Shown here piece by piece: positions 15,601 through 26,486 of a stretch of DNA of 64,000 nucleotides. Each line of letters begins with the position of its first letter. Within the stretch, counting starts at the first letter, position 1. The position numbers and the translations under genes are program-made. The stretch lies in contig NC_135555.1 of NCBI RefSeq assembly GCF_964340395.1, forward strand, positions 27,058,725-27,122,724, written 5' to 3'. The notes under the pieces were generated by a model that saw only the letters and a list, made by a program, of their open reading frames with translations, searched no databases and was not told where the DNA came from. This DNA is from Glandiceps talaboti (Eukaryota > Hemichordata > Enteropneusta > Spengelidae).

Positions 15601-16027
15601 GACTGACTTGTAATCTGTACATTGCTGGTTGTGAAGTCAAGATGGTTGAATTGTTAGAGTGATTGGCTTCTAATCGGTACATTGCTGGTTGTGAAGTCAT
15701 GAGGGTTGAATGGTTAGAGTGATTGACTTGTAATCCGTACATTGCTGGTTGTGAAGTCATGATTGTTGAATGGTTAGAATGATTGCTTGTAATCTGTACG
15801 TTGCTGGTTGTGGAGTCATGATGGTTGAATGGTTAGAGTGATTGACTTGTAATCTGTACATTGCTGGTTGTGAAGTCATGATGGTTGAATGGTTAGAGTG
15901 ATTGGCTTGTAATCCGTACATTGCTGGTTGTGGAGTCATGATGGTTGAATGGTTAGAGTGACTGGCTTGTAATCTGTACATTGCTGGTTGTAGAGTCATG
16001 ATGGTTGAATGGTTAGAGTGGCTGGCT
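668..16027. repeat. 60-bp minisatellite, about 255 units
   Basis: Head-to-tail copies of a 60-bp unit with anchor words gtcatgatggttgaatgg, gcttgtaatctgtacattg and ctggttgt. Most units differ by a few substitutions. A minority are shortened (lacking one G in gattgcttg, or carrying cgtttgtgggg or cattaatgtgggg in place of the ctggttgt segment). Because 60 is divisible by three, one minus-strand frame stays open across runs of units with a 20-residue period, broken wherever a shortened unit occurs. This is an artefact of unit length, not a gene. The array fills almost all of the intron preceding the dehydrogenase exon at 16417. Confidence 0.97.
1393..15780. repeat. Higher-order repeats within the 60-bp array
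   Basis: The pattern of variant units repeats as multi-kilobase blocks: A 1393-5133, B 5134-9464, C 9465-13855 and a partial D from 13856. Landmarks recur at fixed offsets: variants at 2065, 2628, 3109 and 3949 reappear 3681 bp later, then again 4391 bp after that. Blocks differ by gain or loss of whole units; B lacks one 60-bp unit present in A near 1690. B also contains an extra segment of about 650 bp (8815-9464) resembling the start of C. Corresponding stretches look identical or nearly so, implying recent block duplication. Confidence 0.9.
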
Positions 16028-16416
16028 AATGTAATATTTCAAATATAATTGAATTGTATTTATCATACTTATTTGCTGCAAAGAAGTATATTTTTAAAGG
16101 AACCTTAAGTATATTGCATCTTGGTAAGGTATAAAGTCCATGAGTCAACCCAACTGTATAATTGGGAAGCTGGTAGGATAGTTTGCTATACAAATATTTT
16201 GTTTTAATCCTTTGCCCTTACAGTGGCTAAACTGGATTGTACATGTATGCTCCCTGTAGAGTTGAACAAATTATATATGGCCATATAGTGTCAATATTTG
16301 TCTGTACCAGGAGAAATAAATTGTACAGCCATGATCACAACATCCATTGTGGAAATATATATACTATTAGTAGTGTTTATTATTTGAGCTAAAGCCTTGT
16401 TTTTCTTTAACATTAG
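16028..16416 (+). other. Unique intron sequence before the dehydrogenase exon
   Basis: Non-repetitive AT-rich DNA between the 60-bp array and the exon. It ends in a pyrimidine-rich stretch (ttttctttaa) and cattag, which I take as the 3' splice site. No other exon or regulatory element recognised. Confidence 0.6.
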
Positions 16417-16565
16417 GATGAACCACTTGTTAAGCAGAATGGAGTTCGTGTCAATGTTTTATGTTTGGATAATGTTGATGTTGGACCACATCGATTTCAA
16501 CAAATCAAGTCTTTCCGTTATGGTCAAATTGTTCAAAATGTCCTGAAGGAAATGAAAGCACTGGA
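16417..16565 (+). CDS. HPGD-like: 15-hydroxyprostaglandin dehydrogenase-like SDR, penultimate exon
   Basis: Internal exon of 149 bp, read in phase 0 from GAT (residues DEPLVKQNGVRVNVLC...) to ...LKEMKAL plus two bases of a split codon. It is preceded by a pyrimidine tract and cattag and followed by a consensus GTAAGT donor. NGVRVNVLC aligns with the NSGVRLNAIC segment of 15-hydroxyprostaglandin dehydrogenases, classical short-chain dehydrogenases that oxidise the 15-hydroxyl of prostaglandins with NAD+ in the cytosol. In the family this strand follows the catalytic Tyr-x-x-x-Lys helix, which would lie in exons upstream of the window. An oddity is that the usual Pro-Gly after this strand reads Leu-Asp, so this may be a divergent paralogue with altered cofactor-loop geometry. 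The assignment rests on this exon and the next together. A related SDR is the main alternative. Confidence 0.82.
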
Positions 16566-16603
16566 GTAAGTCAATCAGTCAACAGTTCATAACAGTAGTC
16601 TTT

Positions 16604-19218
16604 CTTTTTTGTATTTAATAACATTTTTATGGGCAAAAGATACAACTCTTTTTGTATTTAATAACATTTTTATGGGCAAAAGATACAACTCTTTTTGTAT
16701 TTAATAACATTTTTATGGGCAAAAGATACAACTCTTTTTGTATTTAATAACATTTTTATGGGCAAAAGATACAACTCTTTTTGTATTTAATAACATTTTT
16801 ATGGGCAAAAGATACAACTCTTTTTGTATTTATTAACATTTTTATGGGCAAAAGATACAACTCTTTTTGTATTTAATAACATTTTTATGGGCAAAAGATA
16901 CAACTCTTTTTGTATTTAATAACATTTTTATGGGCAAAAGATACAACTCTTTTTGTATTTATTAACATTTTTATGGGCAAAAGATACAACTCTCTTTGTA
17001 TTTAATAACATTTTTATGGGCAAAAGATACAACTCTTTTTGTATTTAATAACATTTTTATGGGCAAAAGATACAACTCTTTGTATTTAATAACATTTTTA
17101 TGGGCAAAAGATACAATTCTCTTTGTATTTAATAACATTTTTATGGGCAAAAGATACAACTCTTTTTGTATTTAATAACATTTTTATGGGCAAAAGATAC
17201 AACTCTTTGTATTTAATAACATTTTTATGGGCAAAAGATACAACTCTTTTTGTATTTAATAACATTTTTATGGGCAAAAGATACAACTCTTTTTGTATTT
17301 AATAACATTTTTATGGGCAAAAGATACAACTCTTTTTGTATTTAATAACATTTTTATGGGCAAAAGATACAACTCTTTTTGTATTTAATAACATTTTTAT
17401 GGGCAAAAGATACAACTCTTTTTGTATTTAATAACATTTTTATGGGCAAAAGATACAACTCTCTTTGTATTTAATAACATTTTTATGGGCAAAAGATACA
17501 ACTCTTTGTATTTAATAACATTTTTATGGGCAAAAGATACAACTCTTTTTGTATTTATTAACATTTTTATGGGAAAAAGATACAACTCTTTTTGTATTTA
17601 ATAACATTTTTATGGGCAAAAGATACAACTCTTTTTTTATTTATTAACATTTTTATGGGCAAAAGATACAATTCTTTTTGTATTTAATAACATTTTTATG
17701 GGCAAAAGATACAACTCTTTGTATTTAATAACATTTTTATGGGCAAAAGATACAACTCTTTTTGTATTTATTAACATTTTTATGGGCAAAAGATACAACT
17801 CTGTATTTATTAACATTTTTATGGGCAAAAGATACAACTCTTTTTGTATTTAATAACATTTTTATGGGCAAAAGATACAACTCTTTTTTGTATTTAATAA
17901 CATTTTTATGGGCAAAAGATACAACTCTTTTTGTATTTATTAACATTTTTATGGGCAAAAGATACAACTCTTTTTGTATTTAATAACATTTTTATGGGCA
18001 AAAGATACAACTCTTTTTGTATTTAATAACATTTTTATGGGCAAAAGATACAACTCTTTTTTGTATTTAATAACATTTTTATGGGCAAAAGATACAACTC
18101 TTTTTGTATTTAATAACATTTTTATGGGCAAAAGATACAACTCTTTTTGTATTTAATATTATTTTTATGGGCAAAAGATACAACTCTTTTTGTATTTAAT
18201 ATTATTTTTATGGGCAAAAGATACAACTCTTTTTGTATTTAATAACATTTTTATGGGCAAAAGATACAACTCTTTTTGTATTTAATATTATTTTTATGGG
18301 CAAAAGATACAACTCTTTTTGTATTTAATAACATTTTTATGGGCAAAAGATACAACTCTTTTTGTATTTAATAACATTTTTATGGGCAAAAGATACAACT
18401 CTTTTTGTATTTAATAACATTTTTATGGGCAAAAGATACAACTCTTTTTGTATTTAATAATATTTTTATGGGCAAAAGATACAACTCTTTTTGTATTTAA
18501 TAATATTTTTATGGGCAAAAGATACAACTCTTTTTGTATTTAATATTATTTTTATGGGCAAAAGATACAACTCTTTTTTGTATTTAATAACATTTTTATG
18601 GGCAAAAGATACAACTCTTTTTGTATTTAATATTATTTTTATGGGCAAAAGATACAACTCTTTTTGTATTTAATAACATTTTTATGGGCAAAAGATACAA
18701 CTCTTTTTGTATTTAATAACATTTTTATGGGCAAAAGATACAACTCGTTTTGTATTTAATAACATTTTTATGGGCAAAAGATACAACTCTTTTTGTATTT
18801 AATAACATTTTTATGGGCAAAAGATACATCTCTTTTTGTATTTAATAACATTTTTATGGGCAAAAGATACAACTCTTTTTGTATTTAATAACATTTTTAT
18901 GGGCAAAAGATACAACTCTTTTTGTATTTATTAACATTTTTATGGGCAAAAGATACAACTCTTTTTGTATTTAATAACATTTTTATGGGCAAAAGATACA
19001 ACTCTTTTTGTATTTAATAACATTTTTATGGGCAAAAGATACAACTCTTTTTGTATTTAATAACATTTTTATGGGCAAAAGATACAACTCTTTTTGTATT
19101 TAATATTATTTTTATGGGCAAAAGATACAACTCTTTTTGTATTTAATAACATTTTTATGGGCAAAAGATACAACTCTTTTTGTATTTAATATTATTTTTA
19201 TGGGCAAAAGATACAACT
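16604..19218. repeat. 43-bp minisatellite in the dehydrogenase intron, about 60 units
   Basis: The unit carries taataacatttttatggg and caaaagatacaactc plus a T-run. Length is 43 bp, with 41-bp (shorter T-run) and 44-bp variants. A subset reads taatattattttt instead of taataacattttt, concentrated at about 18.15-18.65 and 19.1-19.2 kb. It starts about 40 bp after the GTAAGT donor. Reading frames here are short and periodic; no coding role. Confidence 0.97.
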
Positions 19219-19353
19219 CCTTTTCATGAATGGCAATCTTTACATTTTGTATTTTAAACTTTTCTTAAGTTATCAATTTCAAAACTGTCCCATTTCTAAT
19301 ATTAATTTACTTTTAGATTTTAGCACAACTGTACTGAAGTTCAGTAGTTCTTC

Positions 19354-21556
19354 ATGTGTACACTTATTACGTTTATACACTTATTACATGTGTACACTTA
19401 TTACGTTTATACACTTATTACATGTGTACACTTATTACGTTTATACACTTATTACATGTGTACACTTATTACGTTTATACACTTATTACATGTGTACACT
19501 TATTACGTTTATACACTTATTACATGTGTACACTTATTACGTTTATACACTTATTACGTTTATACACTTATTACATGTGTACACTTATTACGTTTATACA
19601 CTTATTACATGTGTACACTTATTACATTTATACACGTATTACATGTGTACACTTATTACATTTATACACTTATTACATGTGTACACTTATTACGTTTATA
19701 CACTTATTACATGTGTACACTTATTACGTTTATACACTTATTACATGTGTACACTTATTACGTTTATACACTTATTACATGTGTACACTTATTACGTTTA
19801 TACACTTATTACATGTGTACACTTATTACGTTTATACACTTATTACATGTGTACACTTATTACATTTATACACTTATTACATGTGTACACTTATTACGTT
19901 TATACACTTATTACATGTGTACACTTATTACGTTTATACACTTATTACATGTGTACACTTATTACGTTTATACACTTATTACATGTGTACACTTATTACG
20001 TTTATACACTTATTACATGTGTACACTTATTACATGTGTACACTGATTACATGTGTACACTGATTACGTTTATACACTTATTACATGTGTACACTTATTA
20101 CGTTTATACACTTATTACATGTATACACTTATTACATGCTTACACTTATTACATGTGTACACTGATTGCGTTTATACACTTATTACATGTGTACACTGAT
20201 TACGTTTATACACTTATTACATGTGTACACTTATTACGTTTATACACTTATTACATGTGTACACTTATTACGTTTATACACTTATTACATGTATACACTT
20301 ATTACATGTGTACACTGATTACGTTTATACACTTATTACATGTGTACACTTATTACGTTTATACACTTATTACATGTATACACTTATTACATGCTTACTT
20401 TTATCATTACATGCTTACACTTATTACATGTATACACTTATTACATTACACTTATTATTACATGCTTACACTTATTACATGCGTACACTTATTACATGCT
20501 TACTTTTATAATTACATGCTTACACTTATTACATGTATACACTTATTACATGCGTACCCTTATTACATGTATACAATTATTACATGCTAACATTTATTAT
20601 TACATGTTTACACTTCTTACATGTATACACTTATTACATGATTACACTTATTATTACTTGTTTACACTTATTACATGTATACACTTATTACATGCTAACA
20701 TTTATTATTACATGTATACACTTATTACATGTATACACTTATTACATGCTAACAGTTTATTATTACATGTATACACTTATTACATGTATACAATTATTAC
20801 ATGCTAACATTTATTATTACTTGTTTACACTTATTACATGATTACACTTATTACATGTTTACACTTATTACATGTATACACTTATTACATGTATACAATT
20901 ATTACATGCTAACATTTATTATTACTTGTTTACACTTATTACATGTATACACTTATTACATGATTACACTTATTACATGATTACACTTATTACATGTATA
21001 CAATTATTACATGCTAACATTTATTACTTGTTTACTTATTACATGCGTACACTTATTACATGATTACACTTATTACATGATTACACTTATTACATGATTA
21101 CACTTATTACATGTTTACACTTATTACATGCGCACACTTATTACATGCGCACACTTATTACATGATTACACTTATTACATGATTACACTTATTACATGAT
21201 TACACTTATTACATGTTTACACTTATTACATGTTTACACTTATTACATGATTACACTTATTACATGATTACACTTATTACATGATTACACTTATTACATG
21301 TTTACACTTATTACATGTTTACACTTATTACATGTATACACTTATTACATGTTTACACTTATTACATGATTACACTTATTACATGATTACACTTATTACA
21401 TGTTTACACTTATTACTTGTTTACACTTATTACATGATTACACTTATTACATGATTACACTTATTACATGATTACTTATTACATGTTTACACTTATTACA
21501 TGATTACACTTATTACATGTTTACACTTATTACATGTTTACACTTATTACATGATA
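19354..21556. repeat. 17-bp minisatellite in the dehydrogenase intron, about 130 units
   Basis: Monomer of the form atgnntacacttattac. From 19354 to about 20050 two variants (gtgtac and ttatac types) mostly alternate, giving a 34-bp dimer period. To the right the order breaks down and new variants appear (atgattac, atgtttac, atgctaac, atgcgcac), with some truncated units between about 20.4 and 21.1 kb. Long plus-strand open frames over the array are periodic Tyr/Leu/His/Thr strings, not proteins. Confidence 0.97.
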
Positions 21557-21821
21557 ACATTTTGATCAAATGTTAACAACAAGGTAGGGAAAACACCAAA
21601 GTGAACTGTATTTTACTGCCTTTTTGTTTTCTTCTGACGTGAAAGTTAGCCTTTAAAGTTAATTATCATACTAGCAACAGTATTTCTTTTTTATCTAAAA
21701 TATACCAAGTGCATGTTGAATGTTGATTAAGTATGTTTTAAATTTTTCCTCACACCCAATAGTGACTACATTGGTGGTTCCACATGTACTTGACATATTC
21801 ATTCTTTCCATAATTTTACAG

Positions 21822-21945
21822 GTTACGAGATGTCACTGGTGCTTTCATGAAGGTAATTAAGGATGAAACACTGAATGGAGCTGTGTGTACTATGACCCTA
21901 GCTAAAGGCTTTGAGGTTATGAAATTTCCTGAAATTTTAACATAA
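21822..21945 (+). CDS. HPGD-like: 15-hydroxyprostaglandin dehydrogenase-like SDR, last exon
   Basis: Terminal coding exon of 124 bp after ttttacag. Its first G completes the split Glu codon (GA+G) of the exon ending at 16565; then follow 40 residues (LRDVTGAFMKVIKDETLNG...) and TAA at 21943-21945. The segment DETLNGAVCTMTLAKG matches the C-terminal DDALNGAIMKITTSKG region of 15-hydroxyprostaglandin dehydrogenases, where the last beta strand of the Rossmann fold is built. The tail after this is short (about ten residues). Splice phase, open frame and homology agree, so the two exons belong together across a 5,256-bp intron that is about 92 % minisatellite. No frameshift or internal stop. Family and fold are fairly sure; prostaglandin specificity is inference. 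Confidence 0.85.
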
Positions 21946-22410
21946 TAGTTTCACCTTACTCAAGACAAGGTTGACGTGCTCAATCACAAATATTTTTCTA
22001 AGATGAAAAACCAAGTGAAAGAACTATTCAAAACATCAAAGCGGAAACCACTGAAAACAAAACATCTATTAAATCATTGTGAAGAGGACACTAGTGTTCC
22101 TGAACATCTTGCTTGTGTCTGTCTGTCTGTCTGTCTGTCTGGTTTGTTTCCTTTGGTTGCCATTGCACATATTCATGTTCACATGAGTATTTACTGTGTA
22201 GCTAATTTATAATTATGTAATATTATTTATTCAATTATTTAATGAAGAAAACGTGTATATCAATACAATTACATGTGACTAATTGATACAATGTATAAAA
22301 TGAGATTGCACAATAATTAAATTTGGAACTTCCTTACTTTCACCATGAATAGAAAGTGATTTCAAATGATGGTCACAGTTAACAATAAAATAAATAATTA
22401 TTAACATCAC
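21946..22410 (+). other. Probable 3' UTR and poly(A) signal of the dehydrogenase gene
   Basis: Non-repetitive AT-rich sequence after the stop codon, with a short CTGT microsatellite at about 22116-22142. AATAAA at 22384-22389, immediately followed by a second A/T-rich taaataatta, is the best poly(A) signal. The transcript end is inferred. Confidence 0.55.
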
Positions 22411-22496
22411 AGTGTTGTTATGTTTTCTTTAATTGTTATAAAGAAGGAAATATTGATCAGTTTATTATTGTTTTATTTCCTTACATCATGTGTAGT

Positions 22497-22705
22497 TTTT
22501 ACCTCCGGTAAGAGGAGGTTATGTTATGTTTTGTGTGTGTGTGTGTGTGTGTGTGTGCCATTCTGTTTGTGGACACAATATCTCAAAAAACTTCTCCATC
22601 AATTCTAATGAAATTTGCTACACATCTTCCATATGCTAATCACAAGAACTGGTTTGATTTTGGTAAACAACCAATTAACATTAATTAGTCATTTGCTTAA
22701 TTAAT
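22497..22705. repeat. Dispersed repeat with hairpin head and GT microsatellite
   Basis: Begins with an imperfect hairpin, cctccggtaagaggagg, followed by a GT run (about 22531-22557) and then text on the pattern gtggacacaatatctcaaa. The layout (short hairpin, microsatellite, unique body) is like repeats X and Y in this window. Only one copy is present here, so the boundaries are weak. Confidence 0.45.
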
Positions 22706-22710
22706 GTTTT

Positions 22711-23113
22711 TTAGCACAACAACTGATAAGGTTCAGTAGTGCTATAGGTATGGCAAAGTGTCAGTCTGTCTGTCTGTATGTCTATCTGTGTGGATGTTTG
22801 TGTGTAAAGAACTTAAAGTCAAAAACTGCTGGACCGATTGCTTTATTATTTAGTGGTCATGTTACTTCTGGTGTCTAGTTGGGAAATTGTTCAAACGAAA
22901 ATGATTGCATCAGAGATGTGGGTTTTGGGTTAAAAAAATGTGCTTTTGGTCAAAAAACTTCCAAAAGTACTGGGTAGATTGGCATGAAATTTGATGGGAA
23001 TATTCTTAGGGGTGAGTAAATTAAGATTTGGTCATGACATGATGATTCCCTCAGTAATATGCAAATTAGGGCTAAAATGTGTCTTTTTGGTCAAAAACCA
23101 ATAAATCCAAACC

Positions 23114-23115
<2 letters not shown>
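22711..23115 (+). repeat. Dispersed repeat X, copy 2, left part (interrupted)
   Basis: Starts cacaacaactgataagg, then a CTGT/TGTC microsatellite, then body text about 110-bp periodic (aaatttgatggg, gcaaattagggctaaaatg). It matches the reverse complement of 31.9-32.35 kb and 48.4-48.7 kb. It breaks off at aaccta (23110-23115) where a retrotransposon begins, and resumes at 26049. Confidence 0.8.
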
Positions 23116-23173
<58 letters not shown>

Positions 23174-26048
23174 GGTTTATTTCGGAACGTTGTGACCTAA
23201 TGGTCAAATTACGATTGTTACATTACTTTAAAAACACATAAAGGACTAACACACTGCAGGTAACTAAAAAAATGTGGTAACATTACAATTAAAAAAACAA
23301 ATTACAATGACGAGACACACTAGAGACAATGACTATTTTGCAACAAATTGACACAGGAGACAACTGGACTGAGTTCTTTCTGTTTAGTTCTTTCTTTAAA
23401 GTTCCTAACATTACGGTTTCTTGTTGGGTACTTGTGATTTATAAGTGCCGGAACATGGTGATTGAGTTTGTGGTCTGGTTTTAACACCTGGGCAGCAAAC
23501 TTAAGACAGATATTCTGACGTCGAATCTCTAAGGACGTAATTGTGATTCCTTATAGGTACTAAAAGGATACTTTATTCTGAGAGCTCTCTTTGTTTTTCC
23601 GTTAAACTTCCTTGCCAAACGATGCATGCATATTCTAACGTTGAACGAAGTAATGACACATAAATACGTTTCAGATCGTCAACAGTCGCGCCAAATCTAC
23701 TCAATACACGTAATATGTGTAACCTCTGTGAAGCTTTTCTGACCATCTCATGAACATGTTTTTCCCATTTTAATTTATTGTTAATCGTCAATCCCAGACA
23801 TTTGAAGTTTTCTACAATACCTAGATCTATTTCATTCAGAGACAGAGGATGAAGATGATTGAACTGCTTCGCAAAACAAAACACCATCTCCTTGCACTTC
23901 TTGGGATTCAATTCCATGTTATTGTTTACTGACCAAGCACTAACGTTGTCCAACTCAGTCTGCATACAAGAGACAACAGGTGTGTCTCACTGTACACAAT
24001 CTGATAAGGTGGTGTCATCCAATTTTTACATGTTGACAACGCTGAAACAAGAAGTGTGCAACCCATTTTACTATATTACTATTTATGCTAAGTTGTAACA
24101 ATTTTGATATTAAAATATTATGGTCGATTTTGTCAAACGCCTTACTGAAATCTAGAAAGCATGCTCTGACCATACTACCTTGTCCTTCAAGCTGTTCTAT
24201 CCAGTTTTGCACCATATCTATCAAGGCAAATGTAGATGAAGACTTTATGGTGCAAGCATATTGTTTCCTGTCAATTTTCCCTTTAATTTCCCGTTTAATC
24301 CATTTTTCAACTAGACTTTCCATCCCCTTTGCAACAAGGTTTTGTGTACAATTGGTATAATCCATTGGCGTATAATCTTTTGTGATGTTGACAAAATGTG
24401 AATTGATTGCGTTAGCTAAGGTAATACCATGCAACCTTTCACCATCTACTTCTAGTTCGGGGACATACTCAGATTTACCACTACCACTTAATTTATTTAT
24501 CTCCCTCCACCATTTTCTACTGTCCCCTTTCGTACAGTTGGCTATCTTTCTAGAATAGTAACCTTTCCTGTTAACACTTATAGCACGTTTCACTTTGTTC
24601 CGCCAGTATTTATACAGGACAAATGTCTTATCATTGAATGCTTTTTGGCGATTTTTGATCATGTATTTGATTTGATCAGTAATAAAAGGTTTAACAGACG
24701 TGCAGACCTTGATTGTTTTCAAGGGGAAATAAAATTCAATTGCAGGAGAAACAGAAGAGAGGAAGGCAGATGTTTTCTCCTTGCAGGATGGACTTTGATA
24801 AACACTTTGCCAGTCCTGGGTCATAATCCACTGAGCGAATTCTCGTACATTAGAATCCTTCAAAGGTCTGATGGTAATTGATTTCGTGGGTACTTGCAAT
24901 TTCTGTCTAGTTCGCCAGAGAAGCATAGAATGATCAGAGGAACAAAGTGGACCGATGGACTGTGGGGAATTATACAACTGATATAAATTGGTCAATATAA
25001 GGTCAAGAGTAACGTCACCTCTGGTTGGAATTGATACAACTTGCTTTAACTTTAAGTTACAACTATTGATAACTGATTCAATGTTCATACGGTTGAAATC
25101 GCCAAGAATAATGATATATACCTGTCTCGGGTGACTTTGAAATTGTATTGTCAACAACGTTCATAATGTGACTTGTCAAGGGTTTTTCATCACTACCAGG
25201 TGGGTGGTAGATACAGCCAATTAGCAACTGGTTTACTTCCCTTGGTAGCCAATGAGGTCGCGCAGTGCACCATACAGATTCTATGTTGTCAATCTGATAG
25301 TCTATAAGTCTAGGCTGTAGAGTCTCATTTATATACAAACAAACACCCCCGCCACGTTGCTTTTGTCGGTCTCAGCGGAAAAGGTGATCATTTTCTATGG
25401 ATTTTATGTTATTGGTGATATCTTCTGAGAACCAAGTTTCAGTCACCGCGGCAATTTGGATATCATTCATGCTGCAAACAGTCCGAAGTTCATCTACTTT
25501 TCTAACCAAAGATCTTGCATTGCATAACATAACATTGGGAAGGGCCTTGATCTTTACCTTCTCATTTGACATCTGTAATGGCAATAGTGTCCTGTGACAG
25601 CTGTATTGCTGATGTTGGGGTGGACCCTCCATCACACGATTGGTAATTCTTACCGGTATTGGATACTGTTTGTTCTTGCCTGCTGCGATGCCTCTCTTGA
25701 TTGGCTGGGCTTTACACAACTTCAAGTTTCTTAGTCTTTGCCAGGTGGTGACATTCAGTCGGTATAATAATGGCCCAGGTTATTCACAACGGCGCGGTGT
25801 TCATAATCCCATTCAACATCGTTCTTGAATATGCAAAAGACATCCTTACATGTAATCCTTGCAATGTTGCATGTAGTTTGAGACAGGCAATGTAGGAAAA
25901 AACCACTCAAACCAGGACAACTTGTTGAGCTAAGAAGAGGTCCAGTTGATACTTCTAACATTCACAAATACAGACACCACTGTATAAACATCAAAAGGCA
26001 ACGAAATACACCAAACAAACTTGGTGCTGCCGAAGCACAACCACATAC
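23116..26048 (-). mobile_element. CR1/Jockey-like LINE inserted in repeat X
   Basis: Minus-strand non-LTR retrotransposon whose 3' end abuts a trinucleotide (TAA)n tract (23117-23171), a common tail in this group. It contains endonuclease and reverse transcriptase remnants. Repeat X text is continuous across it, and aaccta occurs on both sides (23110-23115 and 26049-26054), a plausible 6-bp target-site duplication. A short gacc-taat-ggtc hairpin lies near the 3' end, in the region such elements use for template recognition. Confidence 0.8.
23573..25725 (-). pseudogene. LINE ORF2 remnant: endonuclease plus reverse transcriptase
   Basis: Read from the right, 25725-25372 gives the start of an AP-type endonuclease (NVMLCNARSL, then ETWFS), ending at an in-frame TGA. 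25338-25078 continues it (GCIYHPPGSD). After a frameshift, 25157-24015 supplies GDFN and SDHS of the endonuclease, a linker, and the reverse transcriptase up to FLDFSKAFDKIDHNIL (first catalytic Asp). The segment with GVPQG is missing, but KLDDTT, a relic of the YADD/VDDT catalytic box, is readable near 24015 in another frame. 23965-23573 is the thumb region (MELNPKKCKEM, LEYACIVW). With a stop, at least two frameshifts and an internal deletion it cannot encode an active enzyme. A further open stretch at 25961-25755 may be its 5' part. Clade assignment within the CR1/Jockey group is tentative. Confidence 0.85.
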
Positions 26049-26486
26049 AACCTACTGAGCAGATTGGGCTGAAATTTAACAGGGATGCATCTATGGGAGT
26101 ATAGATGAAGAAATATTAAGCATATAATAATCTCATCAGTAATATGCAAATTAGGTGTAAAAATGTAAATTTTGGTCAAAATTTTTTTCAAAAAGTAATT
26201 TGTCAATAAGACAAAGTTGGTGAGATGTTTTTAGAAGTGTTATTCTGCAGATTTTCTTCATAATATTTTGATACAATTGGCCCTAGCAACCATGACCATG
26301 CCCTTAGCAACAACCGAATGGCGGTATATTTTCCTCAAATAACATCATCTGGTAGGCAAGTGAGTAAACATTTTAAAAATGTATGCAAATATCTCCAGCA
26401 ACCATGACCACGCCCATAGCAACAGCCAAACAGTCACTTATTTCACAAAGATAACAGGGATTAATAGACAATTGAACAAACATTCT
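26049..26486 (+). repeat. Dispersed repeat X, copy 2, right part
   Basis: Resumes with aacctactgagcagattgg, continuing the text broken at 23115, and runs through two ~108-bp units with gcccatagcaacagccaaa. It ends abruptly at gaacaaacattctacc, where the 30-bp minisatellite begins. Confidence 0.8.

Noticed and set aside
668-16027. Centromeric satellite
   Set aside because: The higher-order structure is suggestive, but the array lies next to and apparently inside a gene; no other centromere evidence can be seen.
19226-20590. 454-residue plus-strand frame rich in Tyr, Leu, Thr and His
   Set aside because: A product of the 17-bp array; all three plus frames are open there with the same peptides in rotation.
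22420-22608. 62-residue plus frame after the dehydrogenase gene
   Set aside because: It spans the GT microsatellite of a dispersed repeat and has no domain.
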